This document shows positions 42,104 through 50,462 of a stretch of DNA of 64,000 nucleotides, one piece after another. The notes under the pieces were generated by a model that saw nothing but the letters and a program-made list of their open reading frames with translations, did not search any database and was not told where the DNA came from. The stretch is from Maribacter halichondriae (GTDB lineage: Bacteria > Bacteroidota > Bacteroidia > Flavobacteriales > Flavobacteriaceae), in contig NZ_CP107030.1 in the NCBI RefSeq assembly GCF_027474825.1, forward strand, positions 2,672,529-2,736,528, read 5' to 3'. The stretch's first letter is position 1, and the number at the start of each line of letters is the position of its first letter. Made by a program: the position numbers and the translations under genes.

Positions 42104-42264
42104 AGACTGTTTTGAAATATGTCGATTATTTTGTTATGCCCCTTTTTGCGCCATTCTTCGTCAAAATTTTAGACCGTAGCCATGGCTATGCTATAAAATT
42201 TTGCCTAAAATGACATCAAAAATGATCTATCACAATTCTAATCACATATTTCAAAACAGTCTCT
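42102..42264. mobile_element. MITE-like palindromic element (163 bp)
   Basis: Perfect 21-bp terminal inverted repeats AGAGACTGTTTTGAAATATGT at 42102-42122 and 42244-42264 enclose 121 bp without coding capacity. Inside is a second nested inverted repeat (CAAAATTTTAG ... TAAAATTTTG) around the perfect palindrome TAGCCATGGCTA (42177-42188). The layout is that of a non-autonomous miniature element mobilised by a transposase not present here. It sits exactly at the 3' end of the YtfJ-like gene and supplies part of its stop codon. Confidence 0.7.
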
Positions 42265-42356
42265 TAAATATTTAAAATTTTAATCCTGAAAATTGGGTAG
42301 GTTTTGGTTAAATCTGCCCTTTTTTTAGATAGTGCTTTCCAAGCAGCTGTATGGTG

Positions 42357-42767
42357 TTAAGAATTAATGTAAGGATCCGCCAGCTGTTGAATCACTTTTT
42401 TAAGTTTATCTCGAACCGTTTCGGCAATGGTAATCAAGCTATCGTTTTTCACGGCCTGCATGGATGCCGCCGGATCTACGGCAGCAATTTCGATAGTGCC
42501 CGATTCCCTTTCCCGAACAATAACATTACAAGGAAGCATAGTGCCGATTTTATCTTCGCTCTGAAGTGCCTTATAGGCCAAGGTTGGATTGCAGGCTCCC
42601 AAGATTTTGTAGTTATGAAAGTCTACGTCCAATTTTTTCTTTAGGGTAGCTTTCATGTCGATTTCGGTCAATACCCCAAAACCTTCTTGCTTTAAGGTTT
42701 CGGTCGTTCGTCTTACGGCTTCATCAAAAGTCAGGTCTTTTAGATATGTTGAAAAGTAGTAGTCCAT
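42357..42767 (-). CDS. DUF302 family protein
   Basis: 136 aa. The DUF302 pattern is clear: FDEAVRRTTETLKQEGFGVLTEIDMKATLKKKLDVDFHNYKILGACNPTLAYKALQSEDKIGTMLPCNVIVRE. The GACNP...A...E...G..LPC...V motif recurs in this family, which is found across bacteria in stress and heavy-metal clusters; the fold is TBP-like and the function unknown. It lies 40 bp downstream of PfkB on the same strand, so it probably shares the operator-linked promoter at 43799. Confidence 0.85.
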   Translation of the reverse strand: MDYYFSTYLKDLTFDEAVRRTTETLKQEGFGVLTEIDMKATLKKKLDVDFHNYKILGACNPTLAYKALQSEDKIGTMLPCNVIVRERESGTIEIAAVDPAASMQAVKNDSLITIAETVRDKLKKVIQQLADPYINS

Positions 42768-42806
42768 TTTTTTAGTTTTTGAGGTTCTTGAAAATATTTC
42801 AAGTTT

Positions 42807-43770
42807 TTAGGCATCTATTTTTATCTTTTTGGAGGAAACAGAATTTAAAATGATCCATTTGTAGAGTTCATCTACATCCTTCTTTTTGCAGAGTTGTGTG
42901 CCTTCTGTCATCGTCGCCGCAGTGCCACAGGCAACTCCATATTTGGCCATTTCGAAAATCGATTTTCCCTCCGCCAAGGAGAAGGCCATTCCTGCGACCA
43001 TACTGTCACCGGCACCGATTGTACTTTTTTGATAGACGATGGGGGCCGCAATATATTCCACATTGTCCTTAGTGATCATTATGGCACCCTGAGCACCAAG
43101 GAGACCACCATAATTTCACAAGGATTGTTTTTCAAAAAGGTTTTGGCCGCGGATTCCAACTCTGAAAAGGAAATGGTTTTCACGTTGCAAAGTGTTGCAA
43201 GTTCGCCTAGATTCGGCTTCAAAAGAAAGACTCCCGCCTGTGCGCCTTTGAGCAAAGCTTCCCCTGAGGTATCTAAAATGAACTTGACATTTTTTTCTTT
43301 GTAATAGCGGAAACTTTGGCGTAAAAATCGATGGGCATCCCTGGGCAAAGACTGCCACTGGCCACCAATAGATCGCCATCCAACAAAATAGCCTCCAACT
43401 TTCCGAGGGCATTTTGCCATTCGCTTTCGGCGACCAAGGGGCCTGGCATCCCGAATCGGTACTGCTGGTTGTTCATGGTGTCCGTTACAGCAAGGTTTTC
43501 GCGTACCCAACCTTGAATGGGAATAATCTGTTGTAGAATATCCAGATCGACCAGCAAATTTTTTAAATGGGTTCCGGTAGGCCCTCCCGCCAAATACATG
43601 CATAGTGATTTTCCGCCCAGTTCATTAAAAACCCGTGACACATTGATGCCTCCGCCCCCGGCTTCATAAATGGGTACGTCGCATCTTAATTTGCTATGTG
43701 GTTTTATGCCTGCCACCGCAGTGCTCTTGTCAATGGCCGGATTGATGGTAAGCGTGATTATTTTGTTCAT
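42807..43770 (-). pseudogene. pfkB: 6-phosphofructokinase II / PfkB-family kinase (two frameshifts)
   Basis: Highly similar in layout to Escherichia coli PfkB: KLRCDVPIYEAGGGGINVSRVFNELGG, YRFGMPGP, FILDTSGEAL, LLKPNLGEL and the catalytic GAGDSMVAGM (Asp as base). It is broken twice: near 43298 one A is lost (AKVSAITKEKNVKF), and at 43096-43097 one G is lost (VVSLGAQGAMMITKDN). Repaired length is about 321 aa. It phosphorylates fructose 6-phosphate or a related sugar phosphate. Start at 43770, 65 bp from the shared operator. Two single-base deletions in one otherwise well conserved gene argue for sequencing error. Confidence 0.85.
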
Positions 43771-43798
43771 CGTTTGAATTCCTTTATACAACTTGATT

Positions 43799-43872
43799 CA
43801 AATATAATAGGAACCCACAGCTCCACCTATGACGAATGTCATTGCCAAAAAAGCACTACACGAATACCTTCG
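43799..43872. promoter_or_regulatory. Shared divergent operator: PfkB (-) and M50-CBS protease (+)
   Basis: The core TGACGAATGTCA (43830-43841) has TATATTTG exactly 23 bp away on the minus strand (43799-43806) and TACCTTCG exactly 23 bp away on the plus strand (43865-43872). Start codons lie about 65 and 55 bp from the centre. Symmetric control of both directions is implied. Confidence 0.82.
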
Positions 43873-43890
43873 TTCAAAATTAATTTGAAA

Positions 43891-44991
43891 ATGAAAGGTG
43901 TCTTAAAATTGGGAAGTGTTGCTGGAATCAAGATCGAAGTCCATTGGACGTTTACCCTTTTGCTGATATGGGTCGCTTTTCTGGAAATACAACAGGGTGC
44001 AAACCTTAATCGGATACTGCTCAATGAGGCCTTAATCGTGGTCTTGTTTCTCTGTGTTGTACTCCACGAATTGGGCCATGCTCTAACCGCAAAAAGGTTT
44101 AATATCAAGACCCAAAAAATCATGCTATTGCCCATCGGCGGGGTCGCCACGTTGGATAAAATGCCCGATAAGCCCGCACAGGAATTATTGGTGGCCTTGG
44201 CTGGACCTGCGGTCAACGTGGTCATTGCCTTTATTTTGGCACTGGTGGTTCCCGTTCGTAGCTATTTCAATTTTGATGCTATTGTCTTGGAAGAAATGCT
44301 CTATGAAGTTACCTTTCAGAATTTTCTGTTCTATCTTTTTATTGCCAATGTGATGCTGGTGGCCTTCAATCTTATTCCCGCTTTTCCGATGGATGGCGGC
44401 CGCGTGCTCAGGGCATTATTGGCCTTTAGGTTGGGTAGGGTAGAGGCCACTAAAATTGCGGCCGGCATAGGTCAGGCCCTGGCTGTTCTATTTTTTGTGA
44501 TCGGACTTCTTTTCAATCCGTTTTTGATATTGATCGCTCTGTTCATCTTTTTTGGGGCCTATGGCGAGAATCAAATGGTCAAACAAAGCTCATTGCTGGA
44601 AGGCCATACGGCAAAGGAGGCCATGTTACAATATATCACACGGCTCCATCCGGGAGATACCGTACAAAAGGCCATTGACACCTTGTTGGCGGGTTCGGAG
44701 AAGGATTTTGTGGTCACGGAAGACAACAAAATTGTTGGGATACTCTACCAAAAGGATATCATTAAAAATGCCGCCAAGCCTTCTATATTGATCCGCGGGA
44801 TTATGCATAGCAATTTTAAAACGGTGGATATGGCAACGGAAATCACAAAAGTGTTGGAACTTCTTGCAAAAGAGAAAACAAACTTTTTTCCCGTAACACT
44901 GAACGAAGAATTGGTCGGAGCGATAGACAGTACGAATATCAGCGAGTTCATTTTATTGAAAACAGTATCTTCGGACAAAACGGAAAACTAA
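43891..44991 (+). CDS. Site-2-protease-type M50 metalloprotease with CBS pair
   Basis: 366 aa. Helices enclose HELGHALTAKRF (HExxH zinc site) and the second ligand region FPMDGGRVLRALLAF (DG). The C-terminal half has two CBS domains (about 240-300 and 305-362) that bind adenine nucleotides. Such SpoIVFB/Rip3-like proteases cut membrane-bound substrates. The start at 43891 is chosen because it gives the family N-terminus (LKLGSVAGIKIEVHWTF) and fits the promoter; an upstream in-frame extension would run over the operator. It overlaps the upp start by 1 bp (TAATG). M50-CBS genes are part of the mycobacterial DosR regulon. Confidence 0.9.
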   Translation: MKGVLKLGSVAGIKIEVHWTFTLLLIWVAFLEIQQGANLNRILLNEALIVVLFLCVVLHELGHALTAKRFNIKTQKIMLLPIGGVATLDKMPDKPAQELLVALAGPAVNVVIAFILALVVPVRSYFNFDAIVLEEMLYEVTFQNFLFYLFIANVMLVAFNLIPAFPMDGGRVLRALLAFRLGRVEATKIAAGIGQALAVLFFVIGLLFNPFLILIALFIFFGAYGENQMVKQSSLLEGHTAKEAMLQYITRLHPGDTVQKAIDTLLAGSEKDFVVTEDNKIVGILYQKDIIKNAAKPSILIRGIMHSNFKTVDMATEITKVLELLAKEKTNFFPVTLNEELVGAIDSTNISEFILLKTVSSDKTEN

Positions 44992-45644
44992 TGACTGTCC
45001 ATCACTTTGGCGAAGGAAATTCGCTCTTAAATCAATTTGTAGCTGAAATCAGGGATACCGACATTCAAAAGGATGCCATGCGGTTTCGACGGAATATCGA
45101 ACGTATCGGCGAAATCTTGAGCTACGAAATGAGTAAATCCTTGAATTATCAGGACAAAGTAATACAAACACCTTTTGGTGCCAAAGAAATGGCGTTGCCT
45201 AAAGACAAGTTGGTACTCTGTTCCGTTTTACGTGCCGGACTTCCGCTGCATCAGGGCATGTTGAATTATTTTGACGGTGCCGAAAACGCCTTTATTTCCG
45301 CCTATCGCCATCATCGTGGCGATGAAGGTGCCTTTGAGGTAATCGTAAAATATTTTGCAGCTCCCGCTTTGGAGGGTAAAACTTTGGTGCTGACCGATCC
45401 TATGTTAGCGACCGGTAAAACTTTGGAAAATGTATTGAATGCATTAAAAGAACATGGTTCGCCTAAACAGATTCATATTATTTCGGTCATCGGATCGCAG
45501 ACCGGTATTTCACATATCAAAAAAGTGTTTCCCGAAAACACCCATTTATGGATTGCTGCTATCGACCCTGAACTTACCAATAAAGGTTATATTATTCCGG
45601 GTATTGGCGATGCGGGCGATTTGGCATTTGGCGAGAAGTTGTAG
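44991..45644 (+). CDS. upp: Uracil phosphoribosyltransferase
   Basis: 217 aa. The PRPP-binding loop is VLTDPMLATGKTL, and the uracil-binding C-terminus is YIIPGIGDAGDLAFGE; SVLRAGLPLHQGML is another family mark. It makes UMP from uracil and PRPP in the cytosol (pyrimidine salvage). It is transcribed with the M50 protease and translationally coupled to it by a TAATG overlap, an unusual partnership for a salvage enzyme. Confidence 0.95.
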   Translation: MTVHHFGEGNSLLNQFVAEIRDTDIQKDAMRFRRNIERIGEILSYEMSKSLNYQDKVIQTPFGAKEMALPKDKLVLCSVLRAGLPLHQGMLNYFDGAENAFISAYRHHRGDEGAFEVIVKYFAAPALEGKTLVLTDPMLATGKTLENVLNALKEHGSPKQIHIISVIGSQTGISHIKKVFPENTHLWIAAIDPELTNKGYIIPGIGDAGDLAFGEKL

Positions 45645-45782
45645 TAGGTAAAATCGTTTTCTTTATTGGATATGATACGGCTTTAATCAAGTTTCTTAAA
45701 AGCTTATTTTATGAGACTATTAAAAAGGACTGGAAATGGGACTGGACTAGAATTGGATAAATAGTTCTTTATTTTAGTGCTT

Positions 45783-45798
45783 TAAAACGGCCGTTTTA
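45783..45798. repeat. Perfect 16-bp palindrome
   Basis: TAAAACGGCCGTTTTA. A related inverted repeat (TCATAAAACG ... CGTTTTATGA, 50383-50410) occurs at the other end of the accessory stretch and could be a terminator or a recombination-related site. Confidence 0.4.
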
Positions 45799-45885
45799 TT
45801 GACTTTAAAAATCGTAATCAATAGGTCGTAAATTGAATATAATCATTGACTATATATCCCTATATTAGTTGATTACCATATTCCC

Positions 45886-46359
45886 TTGTTGTAAAACATT
45901 TTGAAGAACCCTCTAACTAATTGAAAAAGTGGATATTTATTATAATCGGAGTAATTCTAATTGGGATAATCGGAATCGGAATAAAAATCAACTCGGATTT
46001 TGATAAAGTTGCGGAGGCATTTCATTCGGAGCATTCTCTGAAAGGATCTGATTTAGTTCTTATTTCTGACTCAATTTCGCCGAATGAGAAATATAAATAT
46101 TATGAATATCAATTTGACAATGGCGGTTTTGGATATTCAAGAGTATTTTGGTCTGTTATAGAAAATGCCGAAAATGAAAATGACCTTGAAAAAGGTTTGA
46201 TTCCTGATGGATTTAAAATAACTGGTTGGACAAATAAGAGTGAACTGATTTTGGAAAAGTGGGATCCATATTATGAAATAAAGAAAACGGAATTGGAAAA
46301 CGGAATGGAATTAAACGGAGTGAAAATAAACATAACTGAATAAAAACGTTTTACAACAA
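45886..46359. repeat. Inverted repeats flanking a single gene (cassette-like)
   Basis: TTGTTGTAAAACATTTT (45886-45902) and its inverted near-copy AAAACGTTTTACAACAA (46343-46359; one mismatch) sit immediately outside the gene at 45921-46343. The arrangement looks like a small gene cassette, but no integrase or recombinase is nearby. Confidence 0.45.
45921..46343 (+). CDS. Hypothetical membrane-anchored protein
   Basis: 140 aa from a TTG start (no in-frame ATG before the helix). An N-terminal helix KKWIFIIIGVILIGIIGIGIKI is followed by a soluble domain with YKYYEYQFDNGGFGYSRVFWSVI and GFKITGWTNKSELILEKWDPYYEIK. No family recognised. It is AT-rich relative to upp, and near-identical inverted repeats lie just outside both ends of the gene, so it may be an acquired cassette. 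Confidence 0.6.
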   Translation: MKKWIFIIIGVILIGIIGIGIKINSDFDKVAEAFHSEHSLKGSDLVLISDSISPNEKYKYYEYQFDNGGFGYSRVFWSVIENAENENDLEKGLIPDGFKITGWTNKSELILEKWDPYYEIKKTELENGMELNGVKINITE

Positions 46360-46823
46360 AGACGTGTATAAAACATTGCTAATAAAGGCTTTTCGAGAGG
46401 TTTGTTCTTATTTGCGAAGTCCGCCAAATTTTCAAATTTGGCTTTTTGAGTAATTTAAGATAAAAAGAAAATTTAAAAATTCCGCTCTGTGTCAATCCGA
46501 AAGGTCAGCGTCTTTTTGCACGCTAGGTTTCATGCACAAACCGTTGTATGTAATTCCCCACATAAAGAAACTCTATTATTTTCTTTAGTTAACGACCACG
46601 ATCCCCGAACTTTAAACCGACCCTTGCCAAGTCCGATTTTTAAACTGGTGCATCATAGCCCGGGCGTAATTCTGGTCGAAATGTAAAAGCCCCTGAACTA
46701 CGAATTCAAGGGCTTGTTGATAATTTCAGTGGTGGCCGTTTCATGACCCCGTTCAGAATAATTCTCAAGTTCAAAGTTACATTTCCTTGGGTCATTTTTT
46801 ATCAATCCTTAAAAATTTTTACA
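46360..46823. other. Intergenic region with hairpins; left flank of IS110
   Basis: A perfect hairpin GCCAAATTTTCAAATTTGGC (46423-46442) followed by TTTTT may be a terminator. A second imperfect hairpin (AAGCCCCTGAA ... TTCAAGGGCTT) lies near 46687-46716, close to where the IS110 element may begin. CAAACCGTTGTATG near 46538 resembles the cassette-flank repeats. No coding frame I trust. Confidence 0.45.
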
Positions 46824-48235
46824 ATGGAAAGAAAAATGAAACTGGGAATGGACGTGGTCAATTTCAATGCTGCCGGCATCGATGTGGGCAGTCGCTCCCA
46901 TTACGTGGCCGTAGGCCAGGAACTCGACGACGTAAAGGAGTTCGGCGTCTACGCCGAGGACCTTACCGCACTCTGCCAATGGCTGATGGAATGCGATGTG
47001 ACCACAGTGGCGATGGAATCCACCGGGGACTACTGGCAGAACCTCTACACCGAACTCATCGGCTTCGGTTTCCAGGTGGTACTGGCCAATGGCAAGTTCA
47101 CCAAGAACGCGAAGGGAAAAAAGACCGACGTCAAGGACTGCCGATGGATCCAGAAACTGCACACCCTGGGCCTGCTTACGGGAAGTTTCCTGCCTGACCT
47201 CGTGACCGAACAACTGCGCACCTATTGCAGGCAAAGGGGCAACTGGATAGAGCTGGCATCCTCGGCCACCCACAAGATGCAGAAGTTCCTAAAATTGCTC
47301 AACTTTAGATTGGACGTGGTCGTAAAGGACGTATGCGGGCTTACCGGGATGAAGATCATAGAGGACATCTGCAAGGGCAACCTTGACCCGGACAGCCTAG
47401 CGGAACACCGCCACTACAACTGCCGGAAACCCAAGGAGGGGATCGCAAGGGCTTTGCAGGGCAACAACCGCCAAGATTATCTCTTCGGGCTCCAACAGGA
47501 ATTGGATAACCATAGGTTCTGCCAAAGAAAGATAAAGGCCTGCGACCAAGAAATCGGCAGGACCATCAAACGGTGCATCAAAGAACGGCCCGAAAGGAAA
47601 AAACTCAAGACCATCGAAAAACCACATAAGCGAACCAACAAGAACGCACCGGACATAAAGGACATGAACCAGCTCGCGTTCCGATATTTCGACGGGGTGG
47701 ACCTATTTGCCATAGAAGGACTATCACATGCGTCCATCCTGAGCATAATGAGCGAGATCGGGCCCGAAGGGTTCAAAAAGTTCAGGACGGCAAAACACTT
47801 CACCTCTTGGCCAAGGCTTGCCCCTAACAACAAGATATCGGGAGGAAAAATACTCAGCAACAGGGTGCCAAAGGGCAGCAACAGACTGAAAATAGCCCTC
47901 AGACAGGCGGCCAATGCAATAGGCAACCTGAAGGACACCCACCTCTCGGACTTCTTCAAAAGAGTGGCCTTCAGAAGGGGAAGGCATTCCGCCGTGAGCG
48001 CCACGGCAAGAAAACTCGCCGTGATCATATGGAACATGGTCACCAAAAAGTTGGTCTACCACCCGCCAAGACCATATCTCTTCCTTGATCAAAAAAGAAA
48101 AATGGGACTGGCCAAAAGAATCAAAAAACAAATCGATAAATTTGACCTGAAACCTGAAGATCTGGGTTTTGATAAAACATTGAATATCAGCACCTAAAAT
48201 TGACGTTAGTCAGAATGTAAGATACAATCTACAAA
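46690..48235 (+). mobile_element. IS110-family insertion sequence (ends not resolved)
   Basis: The transposase gene plus short flanks. IS110 elements usually lack clear terminal inverted repeats and target duplications, so I cannot fix the ends; the limits given are estimates. The GC-rich coding region contrasts sharply with the AT-rich DNA on both sides. Confidence 0.6.
46824..48197 (+). CDS. IS110-family transposase
   Basis: 457 aa. The N-terminal RuvC-like DEDD part starts AAGIDVGSRSHYVAVG (first D), then MESTGDYWQNLY (E) and KTDVKDCRWIQKLHTLGLL (D..D). The C-terminal Transposase_20 part has FAIEGLSHASILSIMSEIGPEGFKKFRTAKHFTSWPRLAPNNKISGGKI...GSNRLKIALRQAA with the conserved Ser of IS110 enzymes. 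IS110 recombinases use a bridge RNA from the element's non-coding flank. The gene is full length and much richer in GC than its surroundings, a sign of recent arrival. Confidence 0.92.
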   Translation: MERKMKLGMDVVNFNAAGIDVGSRSHYVAVGQELDDVKEFGVYAEDLTALCQWLMECDVTTVAMESTGDYWQNLYTELIGFGFQVVLANGKFTKNAKGKKTDVKDCRWIQKLHTLGLLTGSFLPDLVTEQLRTYCRQRGNWIELASSATHKMQKFLKLLNFRLDVVVKDVCGLTGMKIIEDICKGNLDPDSLAEHRHYNCRKPKEGIARALQGNNRQDYLFGLQQELDNHRFCQRKIKACDQEIGRTIKRCIKERPERKKLKTIEKPHKRTNKNAPDIKDMNQLAFRYFDGVDLFAIEGLSHASILSIMSEIGPEGFKKFRTAKHFTSWPRLAPNNKISGGKILSNRVPKGSNRLKIALRQAANAIGNLKDTHLSDFFKRVAFRRGRHSAVSATARKLAVIIWNMVTKKLVYHPPRPYLFLDQKRKMGLAKRIKKQIDKFDLKPEDLGFDKTLNIST

Positions 48236-48395
48236 TAGTTATAGATGATCAGGAAAGGAATTGAATTATTGCAGTCTGATGGATTCTTGATTCCACTAAT
48301 GGTAATGATATCTTGAAAATTTCTGATTTTACCGGCTTGTTTCGCCTATTTTTATGAGTAACTTGTAAGAAGTAACCAGAAATAAAAAAACTATT

Positions 48396-48701
48396 ATGAG
48401 TAAAAATATTATTTTAAGAAAAAAACCAAAAATTGAATTCCAGCTTCTTGATAATGGATTTACATTAATTGATGCACAAATAGAACAAAATTCCGGTCTT
48501 TACTCATATAATGATGTACAATCCATTGAATTAAATAAGATTTGGTTTCCAACACTTGCCAAATGGTTAAGAATTATTACATGGATATTTAATGGAGCTC
48601 CATATTTTCCAGATGCAGAGACTTGTAAAAAAGCTAATCTCATTATTCATTTAAAAAAAGAATCTTGGTATATGGTTGACCGATTCTTACATGGCTGGTA
48701 A
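48396..48701 (+). CDS. Hypothetical protein, possibly longer by frameshift
   Basis: 101 aa as read: PKIEFQLLDNGFTLIDAQIEQNSGLYSYNDVQSIELNKIWFPTLAKWLRIITWIFNG, then LIIHLKKESWYMVDRFLHGW. It resembles a PH-like domain with one hydrophobic segment. In the next frame a coherent tail (MAGKAKKLNELLEEKTKHNKT) runs to a stop at 48754-48756, so one extra base near 48676 may have cut the reading frame. Family unknown. Lies in the AT-rich accessory stretch after IS110. Confidence 0.5.
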   Translation: MSKNIILRKKPKIEFQLLDNGFTLIDAQIEQNSGLYSYNDVQSIELNKIWFPTLAKWLRIITWIFNGAPYFPDAETCKKANLIIHLKKESWYMVDRFLHGW

Positions 48702-48873
48702 GGCAAAAAAGCTAAATGAGTTATTAGAAGAAAAAACTAAACACAACAAAACCTAAACTGCATGTTGCATACGCTTAAACGCAGTTTAGCCAAACCGTTG
48801 GGAACAAACTAAACAACCAAATTTCAACTTTAACATTTTGCCTTATTAATTGTCTTCCTAGAAACTGTAACGT

Positions 48874-50243
48874 ATGAAAAAAGATGTTCTAGGATTATTT
48901 GTTTTGGCCTTGATTTTAAATGCTTGCCATTCCGGGAAGAAAATAAAGGATCCAATAATAACTGTAAAAACAAATACCCAAGAAATAACGGTTATATATA
49001 ATGAACAACCTTTTCCCTGGAAAATATCAAACGATAACTTATCCTTTCCCTATGCAAAAGATGGTAGTAAAATTGGTTTTATAACTGATAAAGATACCAT
49101 TACCCTAAATTTATTACCAAATGACAGTATAAAACTTAACTTCATAATTAGGGAGATAGACACTATTCAGTCCATTGCTATCGGACAACCTAAGTCAGTA
49201 GATTATACTTCAGCGTATATTAATAAATATAAAGGCAAATATCAGGTTCTCGCTCCTAAAGTACATGAATTGGTAAATATTTGTATTGCCTTAACTGATA
49301 TTGGGCAAAAAGATTCTAATATGGTTTTTATGAATTCTGACTATTATCAGGAAGTGATGAATCACTTTAGTAAATTTAAAAATCTGAAGATAATTGACAA
49401 GCTGAATGAAAATATTACTGAAATTTTTGGTTCAGAAACTTACGATTACTATTACAATATACGTATGAATGCCTGTATGTATTCATTCGAAAACGGTAAA
49501 ATTGTAAACTATAGCCCCTATAATAGATTAAGCTTTGGTAGTGGCAACAGTCTAAATGAATTACTTCCTCTGTTAGAAAGCTTTGCTAAGAAGTCAAATT
49601 TTAAACAATTTTATGAATCGAATATAGATTATTACAATTCTTTAATCACCACATATCATGAACTCGTTCCAATAAATAAAATGTGGAAATGGCTAGAAAA
49701 AAATTCCCTCAAAAGTATGATTCTTATAAAATATATTTCTCCCCATTAATAGGTGGTGCACATAGCACGAAGAGTTTTTTAGAGGGGTCTTTTAAAGAAA
49801 CAATAATGTTTGTTGATGCGCCTATATTTATTGACCAATATACTTCACAAGAAAAAGAAGCTATTTTGGCAAGAGTCATTTTTACAGAAATCGATCATAA
49901 TTATGTAAATCCAATTACCGATAGTTTTCCTGAAGTAGGAAACCTGTTAACGCCACTTGATTGCTGGAACGATGGAAGTCAGGGCTATAATAACAGTTAT
50001 TCAACGTTTAACGAATATATGACTTGGGCTATTTTCACACTATATCTCTACGATAATTTCGAAAAGGACATTTTTGAAAAAAGAAATGAAGTGGAAACAA
50101 ACTTTATGGTTGATAATCGAGGTTTTATTAAGTATAAAGAATTCAATGAATTTGTTTTAGACTGGTATTTAAGTAATCCTAATAAAATCTTGAGTGAATT
50201 GTATCCAGAAATAATTAAATGGATAAAAAAAGAAAAGTGTTAA
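48874..50243 (+). pseudogene. DUF4932-like lipoprotein (frameshifted)
   Basis: Two adjoining frames form one protein of about 456 aa. It starts with a lipoprotein signal (LFVLALILNACHSG). The middle has VHELVNICIALTDIGQ, and the second part GGAHSTKSFLEGSFKETIMFVDAPIF...ARVIFTEIDHNYVNP, which fits the DUF4932 family of Bacteroidota (unknown function, possibly metal-dependent). The frames meet at the A7 run 49697-49703: eight A would give WLEKKFPQKYDSYKIYFSP. Probably sequence error. Low GC and isolated position suggest acquired DNA. Confidence 0.6.
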
Positions 50244-50462
50244 GCTACCATAGTTTGACAATATTAAAACTCTCATAACTAGATTTCGAAACGGAGAAAA
50301 TCCAGTTGCCGACAACTTATCCTATGAAAAGCCTTAGTCCCGTTCTCTAAAGTTGCAATTTCTCTAATCTCTTGGTTTAGTTTCATAAAACGGCCACGAA
50401 CGTTTTATGAGACTTTATAGCTGAATAACACTGAAAAAGAAAGAATAACCAAAAATCAAGAA

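Larger units (their letters stand above)
45707..50414. other. Putative accessory island between Upp and a P-type ATPase
   Basis: The stretch is more AT-rich than its flanks, except for the IS110 gene, and contains hypothetical genes and a DUF4932-like gene. The 12-mer TTTTATGAGACT occurs at 45707-45718 and again at 50403-50414, and AAAACGGCC-type palindromes lie at 45783-45798 and 50383-50410. These could mark the borders of a horizontally acquired segment. Boundaries are tentative. Confidence 0.35.

Noticed and set aside
46787..48131. Several long frames antisense or in other frames of the IS110 transposase
   Set aside because: Shadow frames caused by the GC-rich third positions of the transposase; no family match.
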